Part shown: positions 48,376 through 61,435 of the stretch, piece after piece
Layout: each line of letters starts with the position of its first letter
Position numbering within the stretch: the stretch's first letter is position 1
Notes under the pieces: model-generated
The model's input: the letters and a program-made list of their open reading frames with translations, nothing else
Database searches by the model: none
What the model was told of the DNA's origin: nothing
Program-made: the position numbers and the translations under genes
Source: Calycina herbarum
Lineage: Eukaryota; Ascomycota; Leotiomycetes; Helotiales; Pezizellaceae
DNA length: 64,000 bases
Direction: 5' to 3'
NCBI GenBank assembly: GCA_001414485.1
Contig: LLEY01000108.1
Location: forward strand, 1 to 64,000

Positions 48376-50210
48376 TAACGTGGTTTATTAGAACCTCGGT
48401 TATATTAGAACCTCGATTAATTTTTCTAAAATCCTACTCTCTAACTTTAACACGCGTTTTTTTAACCTTCTACTATATCTATTAAGGTAATTTAAATATC
48501 TAAAAAGCTAAGTCGATAGAAAGCTATAAAGATCTATAGAATATCTTATTCTATACTTAATAATAGAATAAACAACTACCTTTCTCTAGCCGACCGTCGA
48601 CTAGTAAACCTTAAATTGTCTAAGGTAGAAGAAGAAGTAATTATTTAGAATATATTTAATATATATTCTAGAGAGTTTGTACCCTAGCTAGCTAGTATAG
48701 AAGATATAGCTAATTTTATTCTCGAGTTATAAAGAGGAAAACGCGTTAGTAAGCTCTAGGCTTATTAGTTTATATAACGACAACTAACTCTTAAGACGTG
48801 TTTTAATCGCGTTTATAATTTCTAAAGAACCTTATACGAAGATCCTAAGCTAATTAGCGTATAGTTTTAACTAGTTACGAATATATAAGCGAAATATAGA
48901 GTTTTAAACTACGACTTCTATAACTTCGACGAAACTAGGTTTATATATAGACGTAATTTATCTTATAATAGTTGTTACTTATATAGATCGACGTAGTAGA
49001 GATAAGGCAGTTTAGCTAGAGAATCGAGAATAAGCTACTACTATTATCTATATTAATAGTAAAGGCTAGAGGGTTTCTCTATTTTTAGTAGTTTAAGAAA
49101 AGAATTATCTTATAAATTAGTATACTAATAGCGGTCTTCTATCCAACTAGGTTATTAAACCGATAATTAATAGATAGACGAATAATAATATAGGTCTAGA
49201 ATAGATAAAATATTTTAATTAATATACTACTGCTCGTATAAGAGAGCTATATCGAATACTAGTATTAGATAGATATAAGAGCTATGAATCGGTAGAATTT
49301 CAAGAGTATTATAAGATATATAATATTATAACTCTTAGATTATCTTCTTACTTATCTTATCTAACTTAACTACTTAATACTAGATATTTTAATATATTAA
49401 AACAAGCGTATAGTCGATAGATTAAAACGTTTATTAAAGCTTATATTAACTATATTACTAAGGTAGAGTTCTTTCTAGCCTTTATAGTAGTATATAGAGA
49501 ATCTATAACAGTCTAGAACGCTTAGGCTAGATTCTATAGAGCTGGTCTAGTGCCTTTTAATCTATAAGTAGTAATTTCAAAGCTTAATATAAAGTTATAG
49601 ACTCTAATACTCTCTAGACCCTCTACTACTAACACTCTTCTATAGGAATCTTAGACCTCTTCTAATCTAACAGAAGCTCTTTCATAGTTAACTCTTATAT
49701 AAAATCGAATTACTCGCTATTAGAGAAGCTCGCTAACCTCTCTATTTAAGACAGTTATAGCGCTAGCTAAAGATATAGAGCGAATAGCTTATAAGATAAC
49801 TCTTCTATCTACCGAGGTACGTATACTTTAGACAGTAAATAAAGCTCTTAGTAAACGCTAGAGAGCTAAAAAGGCTCGTGTCTATAAAGAGGGTACACTT
49901 ATTATAAAGAATACATAGGATATTATAGTCTAGAAAGACGTAGATAAGCAGGTACAACGCGATATACGTATAGTAAGAGGTAGTTATAAGAAGAGGTAAC
50001 TGTCTAGATAATACTATAGAACCTATAGAAAAGCTAGTTATAACGTACGAACTTGTTAAGAAGCTATAGATATATCTAGTATATTAGACTCCGATTATAA
50101 AGAGTTAATTTAATATATTATAGTTAAGTTATTTAAGTTTAAAGTTATATACTAAGGAAAATTAATCGAGGTTCTAATATAACCGAGGTTCTAATAAACT
50201 ACGTTATAAA
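48376..50210 (+). mobile_element. Complete RIP-degraded pogo/Fot1-type DNA transposon
   Basis: Terminal inverted repeats of about 50 bases: TAACGTGGTTTATTAGAACC at the left, with the complement GGTTCTAATAAACTACGTTA at the right, both beside TA. They also include an internal AACCTCG duplication. Plus-strand translation of about 48520-50120 gives the transposase: CENP-B-like region (LTLKTCFNRVYNF), FYNFDETRF (first catalytic Asp kept, near 48925), IKPINNR-TNNNIGLEWIKYF, ILVLDRYKSYESVEFQEYY (second Asp kept, near 49257) and ITLRLSSYLSYLT then LLNTRYFNILKQAY. Stops sit at former Gln/Trp codons. Same length class as the element at 5518-7356 but a different TIR family. Confidence 0.85.
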
Positions 50211-50260
50211 ACTATTCGAATATAGATTTTAATAATAGAGAGACTTTAGCTCTCTAGAAG

Positions 50261-50420
50261 TATAAGAGTTTTTGATTTAGTAAATAGGCTCGCTTTTAAG
50301 TAGCTCGCTAAGCGAGATTATAGATATATCCTTCTATAGATATATAAATAGCTAGAGAGTATAAAGAGCTTCTCTCTTCTCTTCTTACGAATAATCTATT
50401 CTTTAATCTCTACTATAATA
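50261..50420 (+). repeat. 5' LTR of the gypsy element
   Basis: Direct repeat of 56193-56371. The right limit is approximate because the copies diverge after TACTATAATA. Confidence 0.7.
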
Positions 50421-53400
50421 TATTATTCGTCTTCTTTTTACTTATATAGCGTATATACCGTCGTTATATCTACTGCTCTTGAAATACCTTTGCCTCTACT
50501 ATTACTTATTACCTTTGCCTCGAATTTATTATATCTGAATTCACTGTTTAAGAACTCTAAGCTACTATCAACGATAGTATACTTAGAACCTTTATTATAA
50601 AAAACGACGATATCTTCTAGTAAAACCTACGAGACCTACTCTCGCTATAACTAGACTATAGTCAGGGTTAACTTATAACCGACATATACTACTTTTGCAC
50701 TCAAACGCGAGGTAAACACCTTAAAATATTTATATCTTCTGCTTATTTATAATATAATTACTTTGAGAGGTTAACTAATTCGAGAGTTAACTATAATTCT
50801 ATCTACTTGAATTACCTAGTAGATCTATACGTAAAAAGTTATTATATAGTTAAGTAAGACAAAGTAGTAAATTATACGTTTTATACTAAAAAGTAAGCGA
50901 AAACACTGAGAAAAACGTAACACCCCGTACGTATAAAGATTATATAAGCAGCACAGCTTACTAGTATTACGTATTAAATCAAAAGATAGATAGACTACTT
51001 CTTAAACTGAATTCTTAATCTTAGAAAAATCTATAGAGCGTAAGAGTAAAGATATATGTTCGTAGAGTAGGTAAAACAGCTGTTTTTAGTAGGGTTTTAG
51101 AAAGTGTCGGTTATAAGTTATCTAGTACTATACTATCGACAAAGACACTACGGAGCAAGTATAATATATCGCTAAGTAAGCTTAATAATCTATTAAAGCA
51201 GATACTTTATAAGACACTAACGAGTATAATCGATAAGCTACTAAGTTTAATAACTGTATTATAACTCTTAATAATAAGATCTAACGCCTCTAGTACCTCT
51301 AAGCTACTTCTATCTCTATAAGTAACTCTTAAATCGAGGAGTTACGAAACTAAATCAAGTAACTCTGAATTTACCTCTCTGCTCGATTCGCCTTCTACGC
51401 TAACCTAGCTAAGTTTAGTAGTAGCCGCTGATCCGCTACTAAGCTACGATTATATATTATTAATCTTAAAGTTAAGCTTCGTACTAACTCTAACTAGTTT
51501 TCTACTAAATTAGAGTAAATAACTTACGTCTTATTAACTCTAGAGAGAGAAGTACGTAAGTATATCGACCTCTACTTTAACAACGCCGGCGAATTTACTA
51601 TAATAGACTTAGTAGAAGGTATATTAGATATCCTCTATAATACGTTTAATAATAAGTTTAGTTATAAGAAAGCTTTTACTAAGCTTTAAAAAGAGAAGTA
51701 AGGCTATCGACTAGCCTCTAAATTTCTCTTCTACTTATTATTAGCTACTACTACTAACTCTACTAGATTTGATTATACTTAGAGACTCGTTCTTACTATC
51801 TACCTCTCTATTTAAGACTATATTCTCTTAGACCCTCGCTATACCTCGGCTATCGAACTTAATACCTTAGCTAACCTAGTCTAAGAAAAAGATAATATTA
51901 ACTAAGCTGTTTATAGTACTTAGTATCTTAAGAACAACTCTAGCTCTTTTACTACTACTCTAATTACCTCGGCTTTAACTACTTTACTCTCTAACTCTAA
52001 GGTAATAGACCTCGATACTTTAAAAGTTAGAGGAAAATACGTCTAGACTTAGAATAATATTAAGAATAAGACCTAGGCTAAGACTTCTAAGTTAAAAGCT
52101 ACTTATAAGAAGTTCTAGACAGAGTATAACCTTTATTACTACTACGATAATAAGATATATAGTCTTCTAGGTTATACTAAGTTAAAGGAAGCCTGCTACT
52201 AGAACGAAGAGAAGAGAAAGAATATAAACAAGGTTAAGAGAAAAGCCTAGTCTCTGTCGATAGTTACTACTAGAGAAGTAGAAATCAGAAGAAAGCTTTA
52301 ATATTATTATTACTAGAGAAAAGATAGAAAGAGAGTATAATAGAGGTTTCTTATAAATTAGTTAGTACTAATAATACAAAGCCCTCTACTACCTACTTTA
52401 TACTTAACTCTAGTACTTTAGCTAAAGCTTTTATTAATTCTAATTATATATAATAAAACAACTTTACTCTTAAATCTTTAATAAAACCTCGCTGTCTTTA
52501 TATAGCTAATAGATCGTCTTCGTTAGTAGAGGACGTTATCTACTTTATTACTCTTAACCTATATATAAGCTAGTATATTAACTACTAATAACACTTTTAT
52601 ATTACTAAGCTTAGCTCTTATAAGATTATACTTAGAAAGCCTTAGCTTACGAGATATAACTCTTTAATTAACTAGAGAAAGAATATCTTATAGTTTAATT
52701 AAGACTATAAGTATTATATAAAAAAAGACAGAGTACTAGTCTATAGTTATACTAAAGCTACTAAAGGTACTTTAAAGATAATTAATATAGTAGTATTCTA
52801 TATTTATACTAGATAATAAGATATAGAAGTGTTTTCTCTATTATTATATAAAATCAACTAGAGGCTAAAAGAGCTTACTAGTTAGTAATATCTTAATCTA
52901 CTAGTACTAGCTAAATACTAAGCAGATAATAGTCTTACTAGTTATAAGTATATAGAAAAGAAACTCTATTTTAAAGAAACTAAAGTAGTATACTAGTAGT
53001 TCTAATATTACTAAGAAGTAGCTAAGCTATATCTTTAAGAGGTCTCGCTTAATAATATTTAAAAGAGTCTTAATAAATATAATAATCTAAAGACTATTAA
53101 TCTAGTCTCTTTACTACCTTAGTAGTACTATTAATATCTTCTACTTTTCTAACTATAAGTAATAGATAAATTACTCTTTTACTAGGACTACGATCTCTAT
53201 ATTAAGTTAAAACCGGGAATAAGAGTATCTTATAATCTACTATATAACATATCTATCGGAGAATTAGAAGTCTTACGTAAGTACTTAAAAGAGTAGCTTA
53301 ATAAGAGCTTTATAAGAGCTAGTATATTACTAGTAGTATCGTCTATACTATTTACTAAGAAGCTAGAAGAAAGCCTACGCTTTTACGTAAACTATAAGTA

Positions 53401-56192
53401 GCTTAATAATATTATAATTAAGAATCGATACCCGATTTCTTATATCTAAGAGACTTTCTAGATATTAAGTATAGCTAAGTACTATACTAAATTAGACGTT
53501 GTTATAGCGTTTAACTATATTAGAATATAAGAGAGAGATTAATAGCTTATAGTATTTAATACTTAGTATAGCCTTTTTAAGTCGTTAGTTATACTATTTA
53601 GCTTAACTAATATACTTATAACATTCTAAGCTAGGATTAATAAAGTTTTATATCTCTTTTTAGATATCTTTTATATAGTATATCTTAATAATATTCTTAT
53701 CTTTTTAAATAACCTACGCTCTTACTACTAGTATATATACTAAGTTCTTAATACTCTTTAAAAAGCTAGCCTCTACTTAGATACTAAGAATTATAAATTT
53801 AAAACCTAAGAGATTTAATACCTTAGTATAATTATCTCTACTAATAGAGTAAGAATAGACTCTGAAAAAGTCTCTATAATCGTTTAGTAGAAAGTACTTT
53901 TAAACTTTAAAGATCTCTAAGCCTTTCTAAGCTTTATAAACTTTTACTATTACTTTATTAGAAACTTCTCTAAGATAGTCAAGCTACTAAATCGTCTGTC
54001 TAAGTTAAATATACCCTAGAAATAGACTATAGAGTATACTAATACTTTTAAGACTTTGAAATCAGTATTTACTTTAGTATCTATACTACGCTATTTTAAT
54101 TCTACAAAGGAGATTATCTTAGAATACAACTCTTTAGACTATATATCTACTACTATTCTCTCCTAGTACTACGATAGTATATTATACCTAGTTGCTTTTA
54201 TATTAAGAGTTTTTAACCTAGTAGAATATAACTACGAAATTTATAATAAAGAACTACTTACTATTATTTAAGTCTTTAAAGCGTAGCGCTTAGAACTCTT
54301 AGAGATAGTCTATCTAATCTTAGTTATTACTAATTACTCTAGTTTAAAGTACTTTATAACTATAAAGTAACTTACTCGCTACTAAGTACGTTAGAGCGAG
54401 TTCCTCTCTTAGTTTAACTTTGTAATTAAATTAGTACCTAGAAGAGTAATAGTAAAAGTAGATAGTAGAATATAGCTTTCCTAGGATCTACTCTTATTAC
54501 TTAACGATCCTCGAGTACTATACTAGTAGTAATCACTTCTGAAACCTTATAATTTAGACCTAGCTATACGTATAGTACCTCTTTCGAACGAACTTAAACC
54601 TACGGAAGAGGACCTAGAAGAACCGGAGTCGGAGCTAGATACTCTTAAACTTACTTAACTTCTTTATAAAGGTTATTAAGAAGACCTATTTTAGACTTGT
54701 ATTTCTAAGAAGATAAATAGAATAGACTATATACCTTACTTAAAAGAAATAGCCTTATTAGAATATTATATTACTAAGAATAAGCTCTACTTTTAAGATA
54801 GACTATATATCCTAGATACTAAGCTTAGAGTCTAGCTTCTTTAGAAAATCTACGATTCAGTTAAAAGTAGCTACTCTAGTAAGAATAAGATGTTTAAGCT
54901 AGTATCTAGAGACTACTAGTAGTTTAAACTTTATAAGAATATTAAGTAATTCGCTAAAGCTTATAAGAGTTACCTTTGAAATAAGTTTTTCTAGCTACGA
55001 TACTAGAGTACTTAAAGCTACTCTCTATTCTAACCTAGTAGTAGAAGAACCTATCTATTAATTTTATAGAACCGATTATAATAATAGACGGTTATAACTA
55101 GATTATAGTAGTTACTAATAGACTTACGAAGGACTGTTATATTATTCCGTATTATTTAAAGTAGACTACTATCGACTTAGCTTACTTATTTATATAAGAC
55201 GTCTAGAAGCTTTATAGTCTACTAGACTCTATTATCTCTAATAGAGGCTTACTATTCGTTATAGTATTCTAGAAAACAGTCTATAATATATTATATATAC
55301 GAATCGACCTTTCTACTACCTACTACTCTAAGACCGACGGCTAAACCGAAATCGCTAATAAATCTATTTCTAAGTACCTCTACTAGTATATCGACTATAC
55401 TTAAGAGGATTAGGTTTAGCTCTTACTACTAGCCGAGTTTGCTATAAAGAACTTACGTAGTTTAGCTATAGCTATATTATAGTTACTATTCTCGAGTAAG
55501 CTTTAGCTCTTCTTAAGCTATACCTGATTCTTAAAGCATAGTTACTAGTATAACCTTTGCTACGAAGATAAGAGACGTCTTAGTACTTCTACGTATAAAC
55601 CTTCTTATCTTAAGAGATAAGATAGAGGAAACTATTAACGTCTACTAATTACTAGCTCTAGTATATAGAGTAGAGAATATAGTTATACTTAGTACCTAGA
55701 GTATTAAGTTAGTTAAACTAATTCCTAAGTTTAATACTAAGTATATTAGTCTCTTCTATATACTTTAAGCTATAAACTCTTATGTATATAAACTAGAACT
55801 ACTCTATAAACTAGAATCGATCTATAATATATTCTATACTAACCTACTATACTCTACCGCTGGAATCTCTATACTAGGACAGACGAATTAACCTCTACTA
55901 CTAGTAGTAATCGACGATAGTAAGTATATACTCTAGGCTATAGAGGAAATAGTAAATTCGAGGAGAAACAAGACTAGATTCTAATACCTTATTTAATAAA
56001 GAGGCTATAGAGCAGAGGCGGACTCGTAGGAGCTATTAACTTACGTAATATATAGTACTACCTCTATTCGTTAGTTTAAGAAGCGCTTTCTACGTAAGTT
56101 AAAACCTACTAAAAACAAACGACTATAAGCCTAGAAAGACTACGAGAGAGATAAGAAGAGACGAGGAAATTCAGTAGAAAAGAGAGATCTTA

Positions 56193-56371
56193 TATAAGAG
56201 TTTTTAATTTAGTAAATAAGCTTGCTTTTAAGCTCGCTTCTAAGTAGCTCGCTAAGCGAGATTGTAAATATCGCGGATATATCCTTCTATAGATATATAA
56301 ATAGCTAAGAAAGAGCTTCTCTCTTTCTTTCTTCTTCGCGAATAATCTATTTCTTAATCTATACTATAATA
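56193..56371 (+). repeat. 3' LTR of the gypsy element
   Basis: Direct repeat of 50261-50420. It carries about 20 extra bases in two small insertions (AAGCTCGCTT region; GTAAATATCGCG region). Confidence 0.7.
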
Positions 56372-56384
56372 CTCTATTACTATT

Positions 56385-59300
56385 CTTATTATAAGTTCTA
56401 TATTCTAGTGCTCCTAGTTACTTATCTATATTCTTAAAAGTATAGCCGTCTCTTCTATAAGCTACGTAAGCCTCTATACTATTATCTTCTCGAGAATCTT
56501 ATCTATTATCGAGAGTAGTACTATTAGCTAGTAGGCTCCTGTCTTACTCTGTTCCTCTATTATCTTACCTAGTTTCCTTAGTACTACTACTTTTATATAG
56601 TAGAACGATAACGAGAAGTGTTATAAGTAGAAGCTTACTTCTATAATTACTATAAGTATCTCTCGAAGCGGCTTATTATATACTTTTAGAAAGCTGTTTA
56701 CTAGTATATTAAACCCTAGTACTTTCTAAGGTGTCGATCTTATCGTCTTCTTAATATACTTCTTAGTTACTTACTAGCTTACTTAGTATCTTTATAAGAA
56801 GCTCTCGAGGCTCTGTTACGAATCACGTTATACGTAGTAAGTAGTCTAGACAGCGCTCTAATAGAATAAGACACGATATCTAGGAAATAGAAGGTAGTAT
56901 AGGAGGGAATTAGTAATATAGAGGTATTTAGGTATTCTAGGATCTCACTGTTAGTTAACCGTTAGAAGTCACGTATTAGATTCTATTAGATCTCTTAGAG
57001 GATCTAGAGAGATCTAGGGATCTAGGCCTATAAGAGGATCCGGATAGTACGAAGGGTTCTATATAGAACTAGCACGTCTACTATTAGATAGGAGCTTCGT
57101 ACTTAACTTTAGTTATTAGTCTTATTATCTTATTTAATATTATTAATATAAGTAACGAGTTCACTTCTAAGTAAATAACCCGGCGTATCTGTACTTCTTA
57201 CCTATATACTAACCTTCGAGACTTAGTTATCTTCGTTTAGTTCGTTTGAGTTTCGTTATAAGCTCTACTTCTTATTAGGAATACTCGAGTAGTCGGCTAT
57301 TAATTCTAGGAAGAACTTCTCTATAAGGATATAAGTCTTATCCTTATAATTCTCGCCGCTGATTCTACTAAGTAAAGTAAGTATTAGTAGTACTAGTGCT
57401 TTAGATTTTACGTATCCTTTTAGACGTACCTACTTCCCGAGCGTCTATAGCTTTCTATCGTCTTTCGACGCTTCTATAAGTACCTCTCTCTAGCTCTTTG
57501 TCTTCGCTCTTCTACTAACTATCTAGAGTTCTTAAAAAGCTTTGTCTAGCTAGCGTCTTAAGCTCCTTATACGAAGTTCTCTCTATATTCTCTTATACTC
57601 TCTTACTCTAATCAACGCTTCTTTAACCTCTATATTCTACTATAGCTATACTCTCTCTTTATCTAGCTTCTAGAGTAGTATTAAGACTTAGACTATCTGC
57701 TAAAGTTCTTCTATAAGTCTCTTAACAGCTCTCTTAAGTTCTAGTATATTCTAGATTACTAGCTTTTTAAGACAGAGAGCCTCTACTTTTACTAGTACTT
57801 TGTTTATTAGTCTCTAGCTAAAACTAAGCGTTCTAGGCGCCTCTCTCTCCTCTTCTGCCGCTATTATTAAGAGTTAAGCTATATAGTCTAAGCTTAGCAG
57901 GTCTAGCGTCCTACGCTATGTTACTACGCCTTTAGTTAAGAAAGCTAGGTTAATTATAAAGTTATAAGATCTATCTCTTCTCTAGATAATCTCGCTATAA
58001 GACGTGTCTCTTTTAAGCGCCTACTACGTAGTAAGTTTAAAAGTAAGGTCTACGTTCTAGTTATATCTTTTATATATATTCTAGAGAGGGTAGTAGGCGT
58101 TTAAGTCCTCTACTATAAGCGCTCTTTAAGGTCTTACTAGTTATAGTATATCCTTAACTAGTGTCTTTCTTATTTATAAGTTATATACTAAGTAGATTAT
58201 TATTTTATTTACTCCTTCCTCTATTATTACACTTATCTAGTTCTTATCTATAGTATATATCTAGCTTACTTTAGAGTATCTCTTATATATAAAAAGCACT
58301 ACTACTCTATCTAACTAGACTATATTATATCTTAAGCTTAGTAAGTAGCTAGAAGAGTCTCTTACGCTGTTCTACGCTAGCTCTTAACTTATAAGAATAT
58401 TATATTCCTCTTTATAGTTTAGAGCTATATTAAGTACCTCTAGTGTCTTTCTCGTGTTCTAGTATAGTACTATTACACTTATAGCGATTCTATAGAGGTT
58501 TAGGTTCCTTCTATCTCGTCGTTAGTTAGCTCTCTCGCTGTACTTAGAGAGCTCCTTAGCCTCTCGAGAAACTAGGTAAGGTCGCTTCTATTTACGAGCC
58601 TTGCTTTACTTACGTTTATTAGTCTCCTAGGTATAGATCCTTGTCTTAGCCTCTTTCTTAAGTTCTATATACTTTCTCTATAGCTAAACGTAAATAGGTA
58701 TAGTATTGTTACTACTTCTTCTTTTATCACTCTTTATAAGCTTATAAACAAGGTAGATCTATCTAGGTATCGCTCTCTTACTTATCTATAATACTACTCT
58801 TCTACTTAATATTCTTTTATAAATACTAAGTACTCTCCTTTATAATTCCTATACTTTACTAGGTGTTCTTTTAGATTCTTCTTACTTAGACACTCTTCTT
58901 CTCTCTCTTCGTATTTCTTATATACGTACTAAGTATACCTCTTATCTTATTTATAAAAGCGTACTATATAGCTCTACTTCTAGTACTTAAAGTATCTTAT
59001 AGCTACCGCTTCTGCTACGTATCTCTTATATAAGAAGTACTATACTTCTTATAATATCTCTCTTAAGTAGAGCCTTCTTACCTCTTTAATTATTACTACC
59101 TCTAATATATAGTTTTATAGAGCTAGCTTATCTTATCTCTAGTACTCTCTATATCTGCTTTCTTACTATATAATCTTTAGTACCTTTATACTAGAGGCTT
59201 ATAAGATACTTTATAGTATACCTATCGTTCCTTTCTTAAGTACGTTTACTAGAACTCTCTTCGTAAGTACTATAAGCGTTCTTATAACTACTACTACCTC

Positions 59301-59723
59301 TTGTCTAAACGCCTTCTTTACCTAGCTATCGTCTCTTATATATACTACCTATTTCTCTTTCTTAAACTATATAACGATATCGCTGCTTTAGAGCTTTCTC
59401 GCTACGATTACTTCTACTCTATATTCTTCTATATTTATAGCTTCGATTACCTCTTTTAGTAATAGCTTTTCTTCTTCTTATCTATTTCTACTACCTAGAC
59501 CGTGATTTCTCTTATATAATTAGCTAATACAACGTATTCTCTTTATAGCGTAGCTCTAGCCTCTCTCTATAGCTCTCTAGTCTTAAATCTCTCTACTTAC
59601 GTTAGAGCTTGTTTCTTTATATCTTCTCTTATCTTCTTTACTATAATCGCGAGCTTCTCTTATAGGATTCCTCTAGTTATTGTTTTATCTTCTCTCTTTC
59701 TCGCTCTTATATACTTAAGTATC
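56385..59723 (-). mobile_element. Tad1-like LINE (non-LTR retrotransposon), RIP-degraded, split by a solo LTR
   Basis: Minus-strand reading. ORF1 end carries Cys-knuckle remnants (RYFKY-K-SHIARF near 58960-59010). ORF2 starts with an AP-endonuclease-like domain (RKTLEVLNIALNYKEEY then ILI near 58400-58470; IVEDLNAYYPL near 58090-58115; LDLLSLDYIA near 57890). It resumes beyond the LTR insertion with the RT start (LVNSFLKVYNKPLREIL, VVVLRKLGKIIEEQSKTGAY and LIVLLSIIDKILEKII, 56470-56760), which is the usual LINE pattern KPGK...YRPI.LLS..GK..EK. The remainder of RT is missing, cut by the gypsy 3' LTR side at about 56.38 kb. Assignment to the Tad1 group is by resemblance. Confidence 0.75.
56814..57260 (+). 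repeat. Solo LTR (TGTTACG...CGTTACA family, copy 2) inserted in the LINE
   Basis: 447 bases from TGTTACG to CGTTATA, flanked by GGCTC (56809-56813) and AGCTC (57261-57265), a 5-bp target duplication with one G-to-A difference. The LINE continues on both sides. No internal retrotransposon sequence remains, so it is a solo LTR from LTR-LTR recombination. Confidence 0.82.
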
Positions 59724-60187
59724 TATTACGAATCACGGTTACGTAGTAAGTAGTCTAGATAGCGTTCTAATAGAATAAGATATAATATCTAGGAATAAAA
59801 GGTAATATAGAAGAGAATCAGTAGTACGAAAGGTATTTAAGGGTTTTAGAATCTCACTGTTATAATACTATTAGAAGTCACGTGCGGTTATATAACGTGA
59901 TCGCTTATATCGCTCTAATCGCTCTAATCGTAAGCGATATAAGCGACGCGAGCGATATAAGTAATATACTTAGAGAACAAAGGTTTTATATAAGACTAGC
60001 ACGTCTACTATTAGATAGAAGCTTTATACTTAACTTTAGTTATTAATCTTATTATCTTATTTAATATCTTTAATATAAGTAACGAGTTTACTTCTAAGTA
60101 AACAACCCGGCGTATCTATACTTCTTATCTATATACTAACTATCGAGACTTAGTTACCTTTGTTTAGTTTATTTAAGTTTCGTTATA
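59724..60187 (+). repeat. LTR, same family, copy 3, probably 5' LTR of the following gag
   Basis: 464 bases beginning TATTACGAATCACGG (TGTTACG after RIP) and ending CGTTATA. Closely matches copies 1 and 2. No matching target duplication (GTATC versus CTTTA), which fits a 5' LTR followed by internal sequence. Confidence 0.75.
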
Positions 60188-61400
60188 CTTTAAGTACCTG
60201 CTTAGAAGTTCAGTTACTATAGCTCTAGTAACCTTCGCCGCCGCCGCGGCTAGTCTAAATACTAGTCGAACTAATATTATAAGAATATCTAGAAGCGCTA
60301 CTAGAGGAATACCTACTAGTATATAACCAGCTAAGAATAACGACAACGTTAGTATACTAGACGCTTCTAAACCTTATAAGGTTGAAGTATTTAAAACTAT
60401 TAAGATTAAGATATTAGACACGTATTATAGAAAACGAAAGAAACTCGACTTATTTCTTCTTTAAATAGACACCTACTTTAACTTTAATATAGACAAATTT
60501 AAAAGTAATTATAACTCGCGAACTATCTTTACTATCTTCTATCTTAGAAGAGTAGTATTAGAATAGGCTTAATTATATTTAGAAGATTTCTTTGAATATA
60601 AGAATATAGACAGAGCTATAGAAATAACTAAGATTATATTTAAATCTTAGAAGGGATTTAAAGTAACTATTAAAAAAGTCTTTAAAGACTTCGACGTAAT
60701 TTAAACTACTATATATAAGCTTTTAGATTTATACTAAACTAGATTAGTAATAGATTATATTAATAAATTCTAGCGTAATAGAATAAAGATAGAATAGAAT
60801 ACTATTACTCTTATATAACTCTTTTATAAAGAATTAAAAGTATATATTTATAAGAAAATAGCTAAATAGAATATATAGTTCTAAACTATTATAAATATAA
60901 TAGAGAGAGTTATCTAGTTAGACAACCGTCTATATAAATTTAGAAAGAGTAACCCTAGACACGAGGAAGGTAGTAAGAGACTAGGAAAGTAGAAACATAG
61001 CCGAGCTAATAAGTATAGTAAGAAGGTAAATACTATATAAAAGAAGACCTTTCTAGAGAAAGACGGACTTTCCTAGAAGAAACGTAATCGACGGCGAGAC
61101 TAGTAACTCTGTTATACCTATAGTAAGCTAGGCTATAGAGCAACCGACTATAGCTAGAAGAAAACGAAATCCTAGAAGAGAAAGAAACAGGTTAATACTA
61201 CTATCTAAATAGAAGTAGTATTACTTAATCGAATTAAACTTACGAATACTAAGCTCGAAGCTAGAGGATATAGTATATAAATCAAATATAACGAAGAAAT
61301 CGAGTTATAAGTTAGTAAGGTATAAAACACTAACGATAATAGAGATCTACTTCTTAAAGAATACTACGATATACGGTCGGAGGTGTAATAGACGTGAATA
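60188..61400 (+). pseudogene. RIP-degraded gypsy gag with zinc knuckle and start of protease
   Basis: Plus-strand translation contains a gag-like region and a CCHC knuckle remnant reading LCYTYSKLGYRATDYS (about 61109-61156; His and Cys codons changed to Tyr). A short stretch follows (VVLLNRIKLTNTKLEARG). It sits directly behind LTR copy 3. It stops near 61400 where a less mutated segment begins. Confidence 0.65.
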
Positions 61401-61435
61401 AATAGCTTTTACTAGTACGTCAGCCGGCTAAAAGG

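Larger units (their letters stand above)
50261..56371 (+). mobile_element. Ty3/gypsy LTR retrotransposon, full length, RIP-degraded
   Basis: Direct LTRs at about 50261-50420 and 56193-56371. Both start TATAAGAGTTTTT, share CGCTAAGCGAGATT, ATATATCCTTCTATAG and CTTTAATCT/TACTATAATA, and have small indels. Plus-strand translation between them: gag with a capsid-like region (51540-52060) and a knuckle-like YYYYDNKIYSLLGYTKLKEA (about 52130-52200, Cys codons changed to Tyr); a protease area (52380-52600); RT (53250-53720; LRFYVNYKQLNNIIIKNRYP, YTKLDVVIAFNYIRIQE, FSLTNILITFQARI); RNase H (about 53990-54330); integrase to about 55700. The YxDD box reads YLNN (53681-53692), so the catalytic Asp pair is lost. 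Confidence 0.88.
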
